64,000 nt of DNA, taken from NCBI GenBank assembly GCA_037576215.1, contig JBANDB010000001.1, forward strand, positions 5,084,001 to 5,148,000, written 5' to 3'. The position numbers and the translations under genes are program-made. This stretch comes from Armillaria gallica (lineage: Eukaryota; Basidiomycota; Agaricomycetes; Agaricales; Physalacriaceae). Each line of letters opens with the position of its first letter. Position 1 is the stretch's first letter. A model generated the notes under the pieces. That model was not told where the DNA came from. It did not search any database and worked only from the letters and a program-made list of their open reading frames with translations. This document shows, in pieces, positions 30,335 to 42,279 of the stretch.

Positions 30335-31400
30335 GCGTTCGTGCATCGCGACCAGTTTATATTTCTCTTAAACCGCAATAATTTAAGATCCCAGCGCGGA
30401 ATGCAGTCCATGAACTCGCTCTAAAACGGCACGATCACCTGGCCGAGCATCATTCAACGGCGATTGCTGGACTGTATCAGTTCGTTCCTTCAGTTCTAAG
30501 CACAACGGTATCTCCTCCAATTGACACGGACTTTCTCAAGCCTCGACCACAGCAGCGTATTCGCCATCTCCTCGATTCTCCAGCAACGTCGATTCCCGTG
30601 GGCGACCGTCTTTGGGGCATCATGATCCTGGATTTGATGTATCGTTGTCCAACGAGCCGGCGCTGTGCAACAAAAAGGCAAGGTGGATATCTATTACCTT
30701 TATCTGCCGGGAGGAAGAACGGGGTCACAACGAAGTCTTCACTAAAGGGGCCCGACGCTGATTGGCATGGACTCTCCCGAGATGCAATCGAAATACAGTA
30801 TAATGGCTGGGCGGGTTGTCGCCGTCTTTTTGGGGATGGCATGACTTGATCTCTTCCCAGCGAAGGGTATCTCGGCCTTACATCGGCGAAGTCACAGTCT
30901 CAATTCTTTGACCTCCACCTACAGTATTGTGATCGACGTCGTCTGGTGAGGACAGTACTCGTACGATGGAAGCCGGGAACAGTGTTCTGGCGCAACCTAT
31001 TTTTTATTGATGCCCTCGAGCCTGGAAGAATCCACGTCGATGTTTGTGTACCTCGTTTACGCTCTCACGTTCTGCGCATGGTAACTTATCAGTCCTCATG
31101 TCGCGTTGTGCTTCTCTATTCATCCTTCCTTATGTCCTTTGAGAGGGCAGTGGTCCCCCATCGTATCTTCGAACCACGTATCATTATAATCGATACTACG
31201 GGCTACTTTGCTTCCCAAATCGAGGAATATAGAAGCTCGCTGAGGAGAAGTCCGTGTTGCTCATCAGAAGAAGGCAAGTCCCCTCGAAATTTGCATGCAG
31301 CACGTTTCTACGAAACAAGTCACGTTTTACGTTTGTAGTTCTCTCTTCTTCTAATTGAACGCCTCGATGCAACGAGGCACCCGGGTTGCTAAAGACGCTA
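30335..31400. other. Spacer between FBX-F and SP5
   Basis: Conserved unit spacer, very similar to 15291-16400; no gene called. Confidence 0.5.
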
Positions 31401-31446
31401 TGGCACAATCGTAACGCTGTCCTCGCCCCGGTCCAACTCGTATTGG

Positions 31447-31454
31447 TATAAAAG
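31447..31454 (+). promoter_or_regulatory. TATA box of SP5
   Basis: TATAAAAG, 42 nt upstream of ATG. Confidence 0.75.
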
Positions 31455-31488
31455 GAGAGCTAGACAGATTTCTTTCTTCAACATCATC

Positions 31489-31736
31489 ATGTCTAACCCA
31501 CAAACCCAATACGCACCTACCCAGTCTTCCTCTGTCCTCGGTGGACAAATTGTCGGCCGCTCTGAGCGCCAGGCTGTCGCACCTCCCGCAGCTTTGAAGT
31601 TGCGCCTTGACTTCAACCTCGAGGTCGAGATCGCCATCCAGGCGAAGGTCAATGGCGACATCACCTTGTCGCTCCTGTAAGTGTATTGCTCATTTTGACG
31701 CGTCGTCGGGCTGATTGTTTGATTTACAGTGAGTAA
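31489..31736 (+). CDS. Small beta-hairpin-like protein SP5, two exons
   Basis: Exons 31489-31676 and 31730-31736, 64 residues, starting MSNPQTQYAPTQ. It has the only core change at this position in the family: RLDFNLEVEI instead of RLDLNLEVEI (still hydrophobic). Intron 53 nt; last residue Glu. Confidence 0.85.
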
Positions 31737-31909
31737 ATGTGCTGCTGACATAGGAAGATGAAGTGAGGAGGACATCTGTTCGAGGTGAGATTTGTCTTTC
31801 AGCACGCTCGTCGGTTTCACGCTGAGACCTGTTAGGGCACCGCCGTGTACCGGTTACCTTCTTCCCGTCGTCCTTGGTTAGTAGTGTATTAGTGTGTCTA
31901 TACCTATTA

Positions 31910-31937
31910 GATACGAATATCAGTGTTATTCTGGGAT
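31910..31937 (+). terminator. 3' element of SP5
   Basis: ACGAATATCAGTGTTATTCT then GGGAT. Confidence 0.4.
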
Positions 31938-33299
31938 CACGCAATGAAGATTTCGCAACACACGCACCTAATTTTCACATAGAAACCCTTTGAAGGCCTT
32001 AAATCTCGCTGCGAAAAGACGCTCATCGTCGCAGTAGATAAATTTGACGTTTTGTCGTGAATACCGACTATTATTACCGAGCCATGAGCTTCTCCAGTTC
32101 TATGCCAAGTTTGAGCGGAATCTGGATGGAACAGATGTCCAGGATGCTTTTGTTATTACACTAGAAGTACTGCGTTGTTATATTAGAGTAGATGAGCCGA
32201 GAAGGTTCTTCATATCGCTCTCAGGATACGTGAGCAAGCATGTCCCCACAGCTTGGACTGGCCATCGGCATTACTCGTTGAACGCATGACATTCGTGACC
32301 CCTCTGTCCAAGCCAACTACAGCGGAGAGTGTTGAAATAATCCATCTATATACCGAATTCGAGTCTCTGAGCAGACGTCGGGTACGTCTGATAACGCCCA
32401 AAAGAAGCCGCCTCGGGAGAGTGGAATTCCCAATTACTAGCATCGGACCCATGCGTCCACGAACGTGTCTTCGGCGTCAAAAGGGCATAGGACGATATAA
32501 ATTCAGGAAAGAGCAGGAGACTGCTCGGAAAAGAATTGTCTCGCGCAGGGAAGAGAGATGGCGATAGCTATTGGCTATTGGATGGCCGCAGGGTTTCTTC
32601 TCCCGAGATATGATACGAAGGGCCGAGGTCGACGTAACAGTGTTGCGGTCGGTGGCTATTCATATAAACTTTGGGTATGACGAGCAGAAATTGTCGAAAA
32701 CATTGCTCACCAGCGAGAACATGCATCTAATTCATGCAGCCAAATCTAAAGTCGTGACCTCGCTTCGCCTCCTCTACATAAGTGAGGAACCAGACCGCCC
32801 CAGTATCTCCTGTACAGGCAAGAGCTCCTGCTTGCAGACGACCTGGGGAACTGCTTCTCGACGACAGACCCAGAACATTCTTTCGATGATCCGAGATGAG
32901 ATGTATTGCAGAAGAGAGATGATATGAGAGACTGTCAGAGCAGAACAAGACGGAAAATTAAGGGTTGTTGGATCGAACGCTGTTATAGCAAGAAGAAGAT
33001 AGTAGCGGCATCTGTACAAACATTGATTATTAGTAGTCAAGATACAAGAAATCACTCACCAATACACTGTTGCTGGCCAGTACCGTGTCACGACCTCCTG
33101 CCAAATGAGTAGGCGTGATTCGAGGGTGGTCCTCTAAATTCCTCTCCAGCTCTAGGCTACGACGACGACTTCATGAAGGGAGAAATACAAGGCCAATACA
33201 AAAGAATAATGCAGAAAAGCAAACGAACAGCAGCGACAGTCAGATGAGAGCTGTAGAGAGAGAGACAGACCACGTGCGAGATTCTTGCCTTTCCCCTTC
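31938..33299. other. SP5 to FBX-G upstream spacer
   Basis: Conserved array spacer; CACGTG at 33271-33276. No gene called. Confidence 0.5.
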
Positions 33300-34817
33300 A
33301 TGCCGTGCCGCAACTGTGGATTCGTTCCCGAGCCACAGCTACAAAATACCGACAGCTCCGACAGCCTCGTTTCGCAAATTCTTCGCGGGCAAAGGCCGTT
33401 ACTTGACTCTGACCATGCCTTGCTCAACGCCGAAATTGTGGGGTTGGAACAGCAGCAAGCCATGTATGCTGCCCAGCTTGAAGAGATCCAGTTGTGTCGA
33501 TGTGCAGTCCTGAAAGCCCTCGAAAATCGCAAATCAATTTATGCTCCCATTCGTCGCCTCCCCCGCGATATCCTCATCGAAATCTTCGATTCTGTTTGTG
33601 ATTCTTGGTGGCAGGAAGCAGATGAGAATCTTAGCCTCCGACAACGGCGCGATAGTCTAGACGTATCCGGGCCTCTTTGGGTTTTAGGTCGCGTCTGTGG
33701 GCTTTGGAGGGATACACTGCACAGCTCGCCAGCGTCCTGGGCTCGGAAGGTTGTCGTGCAGGCCCCTTTCTCCAAATACGCTCCCGAGTTATTGCAGACC
33801 TATCTCGAGCACACAGGCAAGCATCTCCTCCGTCTGTATGTCAATTGCACCAAACCAACACAAGGCGATATAATCATATCTCTTCTTGTTCAGTCCTGCC
33901 AGCGGTGGAAGAACCTCCGCATCAATGCTGATAAGTCTTATATGCCCCATTTTGAATCTATCTCGCACTTTCCAGCGTTGCAGACGATTGACATAAATTT
34001 CTATAATGCCTACGGACCTATTTATCGGTCGGACATGGTGTGCTTGGATGCCCCGCAGCTATGGCAAGCAAGTGTTGGCGGGCATGGGATTTATCAGATA
34101 AAGTTACCGCTCGGGATAACCCATCTTTCTGGGACTATCATTCGTCCTGAAGATTTACACCGTCTTCCCCAACTACCAAACCTTAGAAGGTGTCACCTTT
34201 GGATGAGCCTGGCTATGGCCACAAAGGAGGCGCCGGAGGTTACAGTCGCACGGCTCACTCACCTCTATGTTGATCGCGTGGACATTCTCAAGTTCTTATC
34301 TGCACCTCTCCTTAGCAGTTTGATCATTGGCCGTATCCCAGCAAGACTCCGGTCATCCTCCACACAAGAATCTATCACTTGTTTCCTTCGTCGGTCTAGA
34401 TGTCATCTCGATAGTCTGAGTGTCGGCAACGCAATATACACGTTAGACGCACCTAGTAGAATGTTCGCATCGGAAGCGTGTTCTACCATTTCTCGCCTTA
34501 AACTCGAACTTCATCCAGGAATGATCAATGGCATTGTCGAAGCTCTCGCCTCCCCATCTGTCCTACCGAATCTACACCATCTCATTCTGTGTCTAATCAA
34601 GCCTTCGGGGGACGAGTATGTCACCCTACTCCCTTTGGTGTGCTCCCGCAGTCATACAGGATTACTGAAATTGGTTGAGGTACAGTATACGCAGGAAAGG
34701 CATGATTGTTCCCTGGGAAAGGACATCCGAGCTCACGCTGGGGATGGCAATTTGGAGATGCGGGTCGGGAAATGGGATTCACCAGGTCGGGATATTCACC
34801 TGTGGCACCTGTCTTGA
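33300..34817 (+). CDS. F-box/leucine-rich protein FBX-G, intact
   Basis: ATG 33300 gives 505 residues starting MPCRNCGF; the usual Ser-2 is Pro but the C-x2-C-G is kept. F-box LPRDILIEIF is at about 87-96. The middle part (about 160-330) is closer to FBX-E/H, the first 100 residues closer to FBX-D, which suggests exchange between paralogs. It has one extra residue in SDMVCLDAPQLW. The C-terminus is EMRVGKWDSPGRD, where Ser replaces the usual Pro. SP-type intron relic at 34844-34900. Confidence 0.85.
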   Translation: MPCRNCGFVPEPQLQNTDSSDSLVSQILRGQRPLLDSDHALLNAEIVGLEQQQAMYAAQLEEIQLCRCAVLKALENRKSIYAPIRRLPRDILIEIFDSVCDSWWQEADENLSLRQRRDSLDVSGPLWVLGRVCGLWRDTLHSSPASWARKVVVQAPFSKYAPELLQTYLEHTGKHLLRLYVNCTKPTQGDIIISLLVQSCQRWKNLRINADKSYMPHFESISHFPALQTIDINFYNAYGPIYRSDMVCLDAPQLWQASVGGHGIYQIKLPLGITHLSGTIIRPEDLHRLPQLPNLRRCHLWMSLAMATKEAPEVTVARLTHLYVDRVDILKFLSAPLLSSLIIGRIPARLRSSSTQESITCFLRRSRCHLDSLSVGNAIYTLDAPSRMFASEACSTISRLKLELHPGMINGIVEALASPSVLPNLHHLILCLIKPSGDEYVTLLPLVCSRSHTGLLKLVEVQYTQERHDCSLGKDIRAHAGDGNLEMRVGKWDSPGRDIHLWHLS

Positions 34818-34931
34818 GGTCAGGGCGATAGCTTTTCCTTTCTGTGAGTTACTGGCTTTTGTCGTCGTGCGCCCTTCCAGCTGACTGTTTGGTTTCACAG
34901 CGTGTCAACGTACTATATTATCGGAGAGATC

Positions 34932-34951
34932 ACAATATCAGTATTATTTTG
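34932..34951 (+). terminator. 3' element of FBX-G
   Basis: ACAATATCAGTATTATTTTG. Confidence 0.4.
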
Positions 34952-36000
34952 ATGTTTGTGCATCGCGGCCAACTTATATTGATCTTAAACCACAATAATT
35001 CAGGATCCCAGCGCGGTATGTAGTCTAGGAGCTCGCTCTGAAACGACACGATCACCTAACTTAGCCTTGCCACATCACTCGACGGCGATTGCTGGACTGT
35101 ATCTGTTCGTTCCTTCAGTTCTAAGCACAACGGTATCTCCTCTAATTGACACGGACTTTCTCAAGCCTCGAACACAGCAACGTATTCGCCATCTCCTCGA
35201 TTCTCCAGCAACGTCGATACCCATAGGCGACCGTCTTTGCGGCATCACGATCCTGGATTTTCGTCCAACGAGCCGGCGCTGTGTAACAAAAAGGCGAGGT
35301 GGGTATCTATTACCATTATCTGCCGGGAGGAAGAACGGGGTCACAACGAGGACCTCACTAAGGGGGTCCGACACTGATTGGCGTGGACTCTCCCGAGATG
35401 CAATCGAAATACAGTATAATGGCTGGGCGTCTTTTCGGGGTTGGCACAGCGAAGGGTATCTCGGCCTTGCATCGGCGAAGTCACAATCTCAATTCTTTGA
35501 CCTACGCCCACTGCATTGTGATCGGCGTCGTCTGGTGAAGACAGTACTCGTGTGATGGAAGCCGGGAATAGTGTTCTGGCGCAACCCATTTTTTTATTGA
35601 CACCCTCGAGCTTGGAAGAATCCACGTCGATGTTTGTGTACCTCGTTTACGCTCTCGTTCTGCGCATGGTAACTTATCAGTCCTCATGTCGTGTTGAGCT
35701 TCTCCATCCATCCTTCCTTATGTCTTCTGAGAGGGCAGTGGTCCCTCATCATATCTTCGAATTACGTATCATTATAAGGACTACGCGCTTCTTTGCTTCC
35801 CAACTCCTACCTCAGGAATATAGAAGCTCGCTAAGGACCTTGATGGTGAGAAGTCCGTGTTGCTCATCAGAAGAAGGCAAATCCCCTCAAAACTTGCATG
35901 CAGCACGTTTCATAGAAACAAGTCAACCTTTACGTTCGTAGTCCTCTCTTCTTCTAATTTAACGCCTCGATGCAACGAGGCACCCGAGTTGCTAGATATG
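34952..36000. other. Spacer between FBX-G and SP6
   Basis: Conserved unit spacer ending in the SP promoter module; no gene called. Confidence 0.5.
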
Positions 36001-36050
36001 CTATGGCGCAATCATAACGTTGCCCTCGCTCTCGGTCCTGCTCGTATTCG

Positions 36051-36058
36051 TATAAAAG
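36051..36058 (+). promoter_or_regulatory. TATA box of SP6
   Basis: TATAAAAG, 42 nt upstream of ATG. Confidence 0.75.
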
Positions 36059-36092
36059 GAGAGCTAGATAGATAGATTTATTCAGCATCATC

Positions 36093-36338
36093 ATGTCTAA
36101 CCCACAAACCCAATACGCACCTACCCAGTCTTCCTCCGTCCTCGGTGGACAAATCGTCGGCCGCTCTGAGCGCCAGGCCGTCGCACCTCCCGCAGCTTTG
36201 AAGTTGCGCCTTGACCTGAACCTCGAAGTCGAGATCGCCATCCAGGCGAAGGTCAATGGCGACATCACCTTGTCCCTCCTGTAAGTGTATTAAATTTCGA
36301 TACGTCGTCGGGCTGATTGTTTGATTTGCAGCGAGTAA
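36093..36338 (+). CDS. Small beta-hairpin-like protein SP6, two exons
   Basis: Exons 36093-36280 and 36332-36338, 64 residues, starting MSNPQTQYAPTQ as in SP5. Intron 51 nt (GTAAGT..TTTGCAG); last residue Glu. Core identical in protein to SP2 and SP3. Confidence 0.85.
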
Positions 36339-36512
36339 ATGTGCTGCTCGCATAGGAAGATGTAGTCGACGTACGGTCGTCTGATCGAGGTGGGATTTGT
36401 CTTTCGGCACGCTCGTCGGTTTCATGCTGAGACTTGTTAGGCATCGTCGTGTACCGGTTACGTCCTTCCCGTCGTCCTTGGTTAGCAGTGTATTGGTGTC
36501 TCTATACCTATT

Positions 36513-36540
36513 AGATACGAATGTCAGTGTTATTCTGGGA
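36513..36540 (+). terminator. 3' element of SP6
   Basis: ACGAATGTCAGTGTTATTCT then GGGA; one change (AATGTCAG) from the usual AATATCAG. Confidence 0.4.
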
Positions 36541-37648
36541 TCACGCAATGAAGCTTTCACAACACACACACCTGATTTCCACGTGGGAAGCGTGTCTTAA
36601 ATCTCGCTGGGAAGAGGAGAAGGTCATCGAGGATGTCGACGCAAATATAATGGGTAAATTCGGCATTTTTGTCGTGAATACCGACTATTATTACTGAGCC
36701 CAAAGCCTCTCCAGTTCTAGTGGGAATATGGAAGGAACATATGTCCAGAATACGTTTGTATTATCACACTAGAAGTACTGCATTGTTAGATTAGAGTAGA
36801 TGGGCTGAGAAAGATGTTCTTCGTACCGCTCTCAGAATACGTGGGCAAGCATGTTCCACAGCTTGGACTAGCTATCGGCACTACTCGTTGAACGCATGAT
36901 ATTAGTGAATCCTCTGTCCGAGCCAACTACAGCGGAGAGCGTGTTGCAGGAATCCGCTGATGTATCGAATATGGGGCGCTGAGAAGACGTCCGAGTATCT
37001 CTGAGAGCGCACAGAAGCCACCTTGGGAGAGTCGAGCTCCTGATTACTAGCATCGGACCCGTGCGCCCACGCGCATGTCGTCAAGGTCAAAAGAGCACAG
37101 GACGATATGACTTCGGGAGGAATCTTTGGAAAAAACCTGCCATCGGAAAACTAGCGCAGGTAAGAGAAATGACGATAGCTATTGGATAGCCGTAGGATTT
37201 CTTCTCCCGGGATATGATATGAAGGACCGAGGTCGTCATAACAGTGTTGAGGTCGGTGTCTATCCGAATATATTTTGAGTACACGAGTAGAAAATGTCGA
37301 AAAGATTACTCACCAGAATGAACGAGCCCGTTCACACGACAAAGTCGAAAAAGTCAGAGCCTCGCTTCGCTTCCACAGACCGCCCAAGCGTCGAATATAA
37401 AGCTACTGCTTGCAGACGACCTACGGAGCTGCTTCTCAGCGACAGACCCGGCTGTCTGCGAGAACAGTTTTTTGGTGGTCCGAGTTGAGATGTAGTGTAT
37501 TGCGAGGAGAGATGATACGGGAGACTGGCAAGCTGCCAATACAAAAGAATAATGCAGAAAAGCAAACGAACAGCAGCGACAGTCAGATGAGAGGCCTGAG
37601 GGTAGAGAGAGAGACGGACCACGTGCGAGATTCTTGCCTCTCCCCTTC
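36541..37648. other. SP6 to FBX-H upstream spacer
   Basis: Duplicate of 16915-17991. CACGTG at 37620-37625. No gene called. Confidence 0.5.
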
Positions 37649-39139
37649 ATGTCGTGTCGCAGCTGTGGGTTCGTTCTCGAGCCACAACTACAAAGTACCA
37701 TCAGCTCCGACAGCCTCGTTTCACAAATTCTACGCGGATCACGACCATTGCTCGACTCTGACCATGCCTTGCTCAGCGCCGAAATCGTCGAGTTGGAACA
37801 GCTGCAATCCTTGTATGCTGCCCAGCTTCAAGAGATCCAGCTGTGTCGATGTGCAGTCCTGAAAGCCCTCGAAAACCGCAAATCAATCTATGCTCCCATT
37901 CGTCGCCTCCCCCGGGATACTCTCATCGAAATCTTCGATTCTGTTTGTGATTCTTGGTGGGAGGAAGCAGATGAGAATCTGAGCCTTCGAGAATGGCGCG
38001 ATAGTCTAGACATATCCGGGCCTCTTTGGGTTTTGGGTCGCGTTTGTGGGTTTTGGAGGGATACATTGCACAGCTCGCCAGCGTCCTGGGCTCGGAAGGT
38101 TGTCGTGCAGGCCCCTTTCTCCAAATACGCTCCCGAGATATTGCAGACCTATCTCGAGCGCACAGGCGAGCATCTCCTCCGTCTGTATCTCAACTGCACC
38201 GAACCGACACAGGGCGATATAATTATGTCTCTTCTTGTTCAGTCCTGCCAGCGGTGGAAGAACCTGCGCATCAACGCGGATAAGTCTTATACGCCCCATT
38301 TTGAATCTATCTCGCATCTTCCAGCGCTGCAGACGATTGCCATAAGTTTCTATAATGCCCACGGACATACATATCTGTCGGACATGTGCTTAGGTGCCCC
38401 ACGGCTATGGCAAGCAAATCTTGGCGGGCATGGGATCCATCAGATGAAGTTACCGCCTGGGATAACCCATTTTTCTGGTTATATCGATTGTCCAGAAGAT
38501 TTACACCTTCTTTCCCAACTACGGAACCTCAGAAGATGTCACCTTTGGAGCCTGCCCTTGGCCGCAATGGAGGCGCCGGTGGTTACAATGGCACGGCTCA
38601 CTCACCTCTATGTTAATCGCGTGGATGTTCTCGATGGCCTATCTGCACCTCTCCTCAGCAGTTTGACCATTGGCCGTATCCCAGCAGGACCCCGGTCACA
38701 AGAATCTATCATCCGTTTCCTCCATCGATCGAGATGTCATCTCGAGAGTTTGAGCATCGGTGACGTAGTGGTCACGTTAGACACGTCCACATTGGAAGCG
38801 TGCTCTACTGTCTCTCCTCTCAAACTTCGTCCAAGAATGATCAATGGCGTTGTCGAGGTTCTCACCTCCCCATCTGTCTTGCCGAACCTAAACCATCTCA
38901 TTCTGTGTCTATCACAGCATCCTGAGGACAAATGGACTGCCATACTCGGCATGGTGCGCTCCCGCCGTGATGCAGGATTGCTGAAATTGGTTGAAGTACA
39001 GTTGGGGGTAGATGAGAACTGGCATGATTGGGACCCGGCAGAGGATATCCGAGCTCTCAATGGAGGCGACTTTGAGATGCGGGTTGAGGAGTGGGATCCA
39101 TCAAGTCAGGACCATCTGTACCTGTGGCACCTGTCTTGA
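37649..39139 (+). CDS. F-box/leucine-rich protein FBX-H, intact
   Basis: ATG 37649 gives 496 residues starting MSCRSCGF. F-box LPRDTLIEIF is at about 87-96 (Thr replaces the usual Ile). It differs from FBX-E by a handful of residues and is the unbroken version of that copy. It is about 8 residues shorter than C, F and G, mainly before the TFLHRS-like repeat (GPRSQESIIRFLHRSRCHL). C-terminus EMRVEEWDPSSQD. SCF adaptor role inferred from family. SP-type intron relic at 39166-39222. Confidence 0.85.
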   Translation: MSCRSCGFVLEPQLQSTISSDSLVSQILRGSRPLLDSDHALLSAEIVELEQLQSLYAAQLQEIQLCRCAVLKALENRKSIYAPIRRLPRDTLIEIFDSVCDSWWEEADENLSLREWRDSLDISGPLWVLGRVCGFWRDTLHSSPASWARKVVVQAPFSKYAPEILQTYLERTGEHLLRLYLNCTEPTQGDIIMSLLVQSCQRWKNLRINADKSYTPHFESISHLPALQTIAISFYNAHGHTYLSDMCLGAPRLWQANLGGHGIHQMKLPPGITHFSGYIDCPEDLHLLSQLRNLRRCHLWSLPLAAMEAPVVTMARLTHLYVNRVDVLDGLSAPLLSSLTIGRIPAGPRSQESIIRFLHRSRCHLESLSIGDVVVTLDTSTLEACSTVSPLKLRPRMINGVVEVLTSPSVLPNLNHLILCLSQHPEDKWTAILGMVRSRRDAGLLKLVEVQLGVDENWHDWDPAEDIRALNGGDFEMRVEEWDPSSQDHLYLWHLS

Positions 39140-40378
39140 AGTTAGGGCGATAGCTTTTCCCTCTTGTGAGTTGCTGGCTTTTTCCGTCGTGTGCCCTTCC
39201 AGCCGACTGTTTACCTTCACAGTGTGTAAACGTACCTTGTTATCGGAGAGATCACAATATCAGTATTATTTGGTGTTTGTGCATCGCGGCTAACTTGTAT
39301 TGATCTTAAAGCGCAATAATTCAAGATCCCAGCGTGGAATGCAGTCCAGGAACTCGCTCTAAAACAGCACGATCACCCGGCTCAGCCTGGTCACATCATT
39401 CGATGGCGATTGCTGAACTGTATCGGTTCGTTCTTTCAATTCTAAGCGCAACAGTATCTCCTCAAATTGACACGGCGACTTTCTCAAGCGTAGGCCACGC
39501 CAGCGTATTCAAGTTCGCTGTCTCCTCGATTCTCCAGCAACGTTTCGATACTCGTGGGCGACCGTCTTTGCAGCGCCAAGATCTTGGATTTGATGTATCG
39601 TCGTCCAATGAGCAGGCCCTGTACAACGACAAAGGTGAGGTGGACCTTTGTTATCTTTATATGCCGGAGAAAGAACCGGGTCACAACGAGGGCTTCACTA
39701 GACGATGCTTATTGGCGCCAAGTTCGACTCTCCCATGGCTGGGCACATCGACGTCGTCTCTTCCAGGTAGCATGATCTGATCTCTTCTCAGCAAAGGTTG
39801 TCTCGGCCTTCAAGTCATAGTTTCGATTCTTTGACATACGGCCACAGCGGATTGTGATCGACGTCGCCAGGTGAAGGCATCAGGTTTGCATGTTATGAAA
39901 TATAGAAGTTGGCGACGGTGATGTGTCGCATCGGATTTTATTCTTCACGCGCTCGAACTGGGGGGATCCATGTCGATGACAGTCCAATTTGCTGTCGCGT
40001 TGGGTATCCAGGGTCCGACTCCCACAACGTCCACTCGGGTGCGCTCTCCTACTTCTAGACACACAATCAGAGATCTCTATTCAAAATCCGTGGATACGAG
40101 TGTGCGAGATGATTTCATTTTTCTCTCATTTAAACAGCGCGGAAGGATCCGTCCCCTCGTTTACCATCCGGATAATCTTGAGGCACCTCTCCGAAGTCAA
40201 ATATTCCGGATCAAGGCATCAATAACACTGCATCACCGTCAAATCTGCTGCATAGGCATTTTACATGTAGCGTTCTACAAGACTGATCGATGCGCTTGGG
40301 CAGTAAATCCGATATAAATGAGCGCGGCAGCACCATTAGGCCAATCAGACGTGTGAGCTAACTTAAACTGAATGCATG
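39140..40378. other. Spacer between FBX-H and inverted SP7
   Basis: Near-identical to 19482-20722; no gene called. Confidence 0.5.
39254..39273 (+). terminator. 3' element of FBX-H
   Basis: ACAATATCAGTATTATTTGG. Confidence 0.4.
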
Positions 40379-40410
40379 ATCCCAAAAACAACACTGATAT
40401 TGTTATCCCA
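40379..40410 (-). terminator. 3' element of SP7
   Basis: On the minus strand: GGATAACAATATCAGTGTTG then TTTTTGGGAT. Confidence 0.4.
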
Positions 40411-40602
40411 CAGGTATAAAACGCTCGTAAAGACTAATACGGTGCAGGTAATGGTAAAAGGGAGTATGGAGAGGACATTGTCGACATGAATGGGCCCTGG
40501 CGCAACAGCTCTTAGCACAAAATATCGAGCACACGAAACAGGATATCTTACCTCAAGTCGCTGAATGGACTCTGGCCCCAACACTCCGCGCCCACAACGC
40601 AT

Positions 40603-40850
40603 TTACTGTCTGTAAGCCAATTATTCAGTACGACGACGCGCCAGCATAGACAATCCACTTACAGGAGCGACAAGGTGATGTCACCGTTGACCTTCGCCTG
40701 GATGGCAATCTCGACCTCGAGGTTAAGGTCAAGACGGAGCTTCAAGGCTGCGGGAGGGGCAACGGCCTGGCGCTCAGAGCGACCGACGACCTGTCCACCG
40801 AGGACGGAAGAAGATTGAGTAGGTGCGAATTTGGTTTCTGGGGCAGACAT
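40603..40850 (-). CDS. Small beta-hairpin-like protein SP7, two exons, inverted
   Basis: Exon 1 40663-40850, exon 2 40603-40609, 64 residues, starting MSAPETKFAPTQ. Intron 53 nt, donor GTAAGT, acceptor CTTACAG; last residue after splicing is Gln. Duplicate of SP4, with VVGRSERQ and the standard core. Confidence 0.85.
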
Positions 40851-40885
40851 GGTGATGCTGAAGAAAGATAGTCGACTTGCTGGTC

Positions 40886-40893
40886 CTTTTATA
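40886..40893 (-). promoter_or_regulatory. TATA box of SP7
   Basis: TATAAAAG on the minus strand, 43 nt upstream of ATG. Confidence 0.7.
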
Positions 40894-41299
40894 CGAATTT
40901 CGACACCCTCCCCGGATTAGGATGGAGGCCAGAGCAATTAATTTGCGCGACCAAAATCGGGTGCCTCCTCGTAGCAACTTGATTGAGCCTCAACGGCGAG
41001 AAGAGAAGACCCCGAGTCAAATTTGGGGGTACGTAAACAGTTGTTATTTCGATAATGGTCGGCCCGAGGATACAAGCGCCTGTTCGGTAACCGCATATGT
41101 ATGGGCGATTGTAGGTCCCTCCGAGGAAAGGGCTAGACCTTACTGGTTGCCTTCTTCCATCCATTACGTATTCTGCGTGACCCTTCTCATAATAACCGAT
41201 CTTCCGACTTAACCACCAGAAAAAATCCAGAAAACGATTCCGCCCGACGGTATGTATCCGTTTTGGGAGTAGACCTGCCTCGAAATTTGCAGCCGTACT

Positions 41300-41780
41300 A
41301 GTTACTGGACGACATGACAGATCATCAGAGCTTTCTGACTCGAGAGATTCTATTGGGAAGAAAGCAACGGGACATGGCAGGTCGCTGTGGCCTAAATGTT
41401 ACCGGAGAAGCGCTTGCACCGATGCCACGACGAACGGCGATCAAAGACTCGTTCTTGTGAGAGTTTCCTTGTATTTGCACCTTCGTCGTGCAGGCGCGCC
41501 GAGTCTGACGATTAACTGTCCATTCCAGCTACGAATGCCTTGATTAGGGACATGAGCGTGGCACGCCGTAATGACCAGCTCGTCCTTCAGCTTCTCCAAG
41601 GTGCTCTGGATTCGAAAGTGTGGATGCCTTCAACTCCGCTGGTTTCTGTATAACAAAGCCGTGGCGGCAATGCTGCATCTATCGCCTTCATTCCGCTCGT
41701 TGACGGCTGTTCTTCTCCGACTCCCGTCCTTAAAGTCGTCATCTTTTTGCTGGCGTGGGCAGATACAATTTTGACGTGTT
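41300..41780 (+). pseudogene. Traces of a decayed gene (copy 2)
   Basis: A frame from 41311 (MTDHQSFLTREILL) and a later one from about 41530 (ATNALIRDMSVARRNDQLVL then QLLQGALDSKVWMP) look protein-like but do not join without breaks. Copy 1 (21.67-22.0 kb) is broken at other places. No family recognised. Confidence 0.25.
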
Positions 41781-42270
41781 CAATTTATTTTTGTTCCCGA
41801 TGTGCCGTCTATTTTACTCCGCCTGCGAATTTCTTTTGTTCCTTTTTTCTACTACCCTATATGTTATGGCTATGTGCCATTTCTGGGACGTCGATATCAG
41901 TCTTTGCGTTCTTTTCCCCTATTGGCGTATCGTATGTATCTTTCTGTTACAAATAAAGAATGCAAAATCATTTATTGGTCTCTATTGGAGTTAAGTAAAG
42001 AATAATATGCGTCTCGAGTTTGATTGGCTTTCAGTAACTAGGATTCAGTACGCGCCAAGAACGATTCCATAAATGATAGGACATAACCAGCGCAGAATTA
42101 GATGAACTCGGTATCGATAAATCGGATGGGATTTTCAGGCCCTCCAGAAGACGATATCACAGAGTCAGGAAGCACACATATAGATATCATTATTACCAAA
42201 GAGCGTAGATATTATGAGGGATTGTATGAGCCAGAATAGCAACAGAACGATAGCAAGAGATTAGAGCACA
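41781..42270. other. No gene seen
   Basis: T-rich then mixed sequence that matches copy 1 weakly; nothing supportable. Confidence 0.5.
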
Positions 42271-42279
42271 TGGCGAAAT

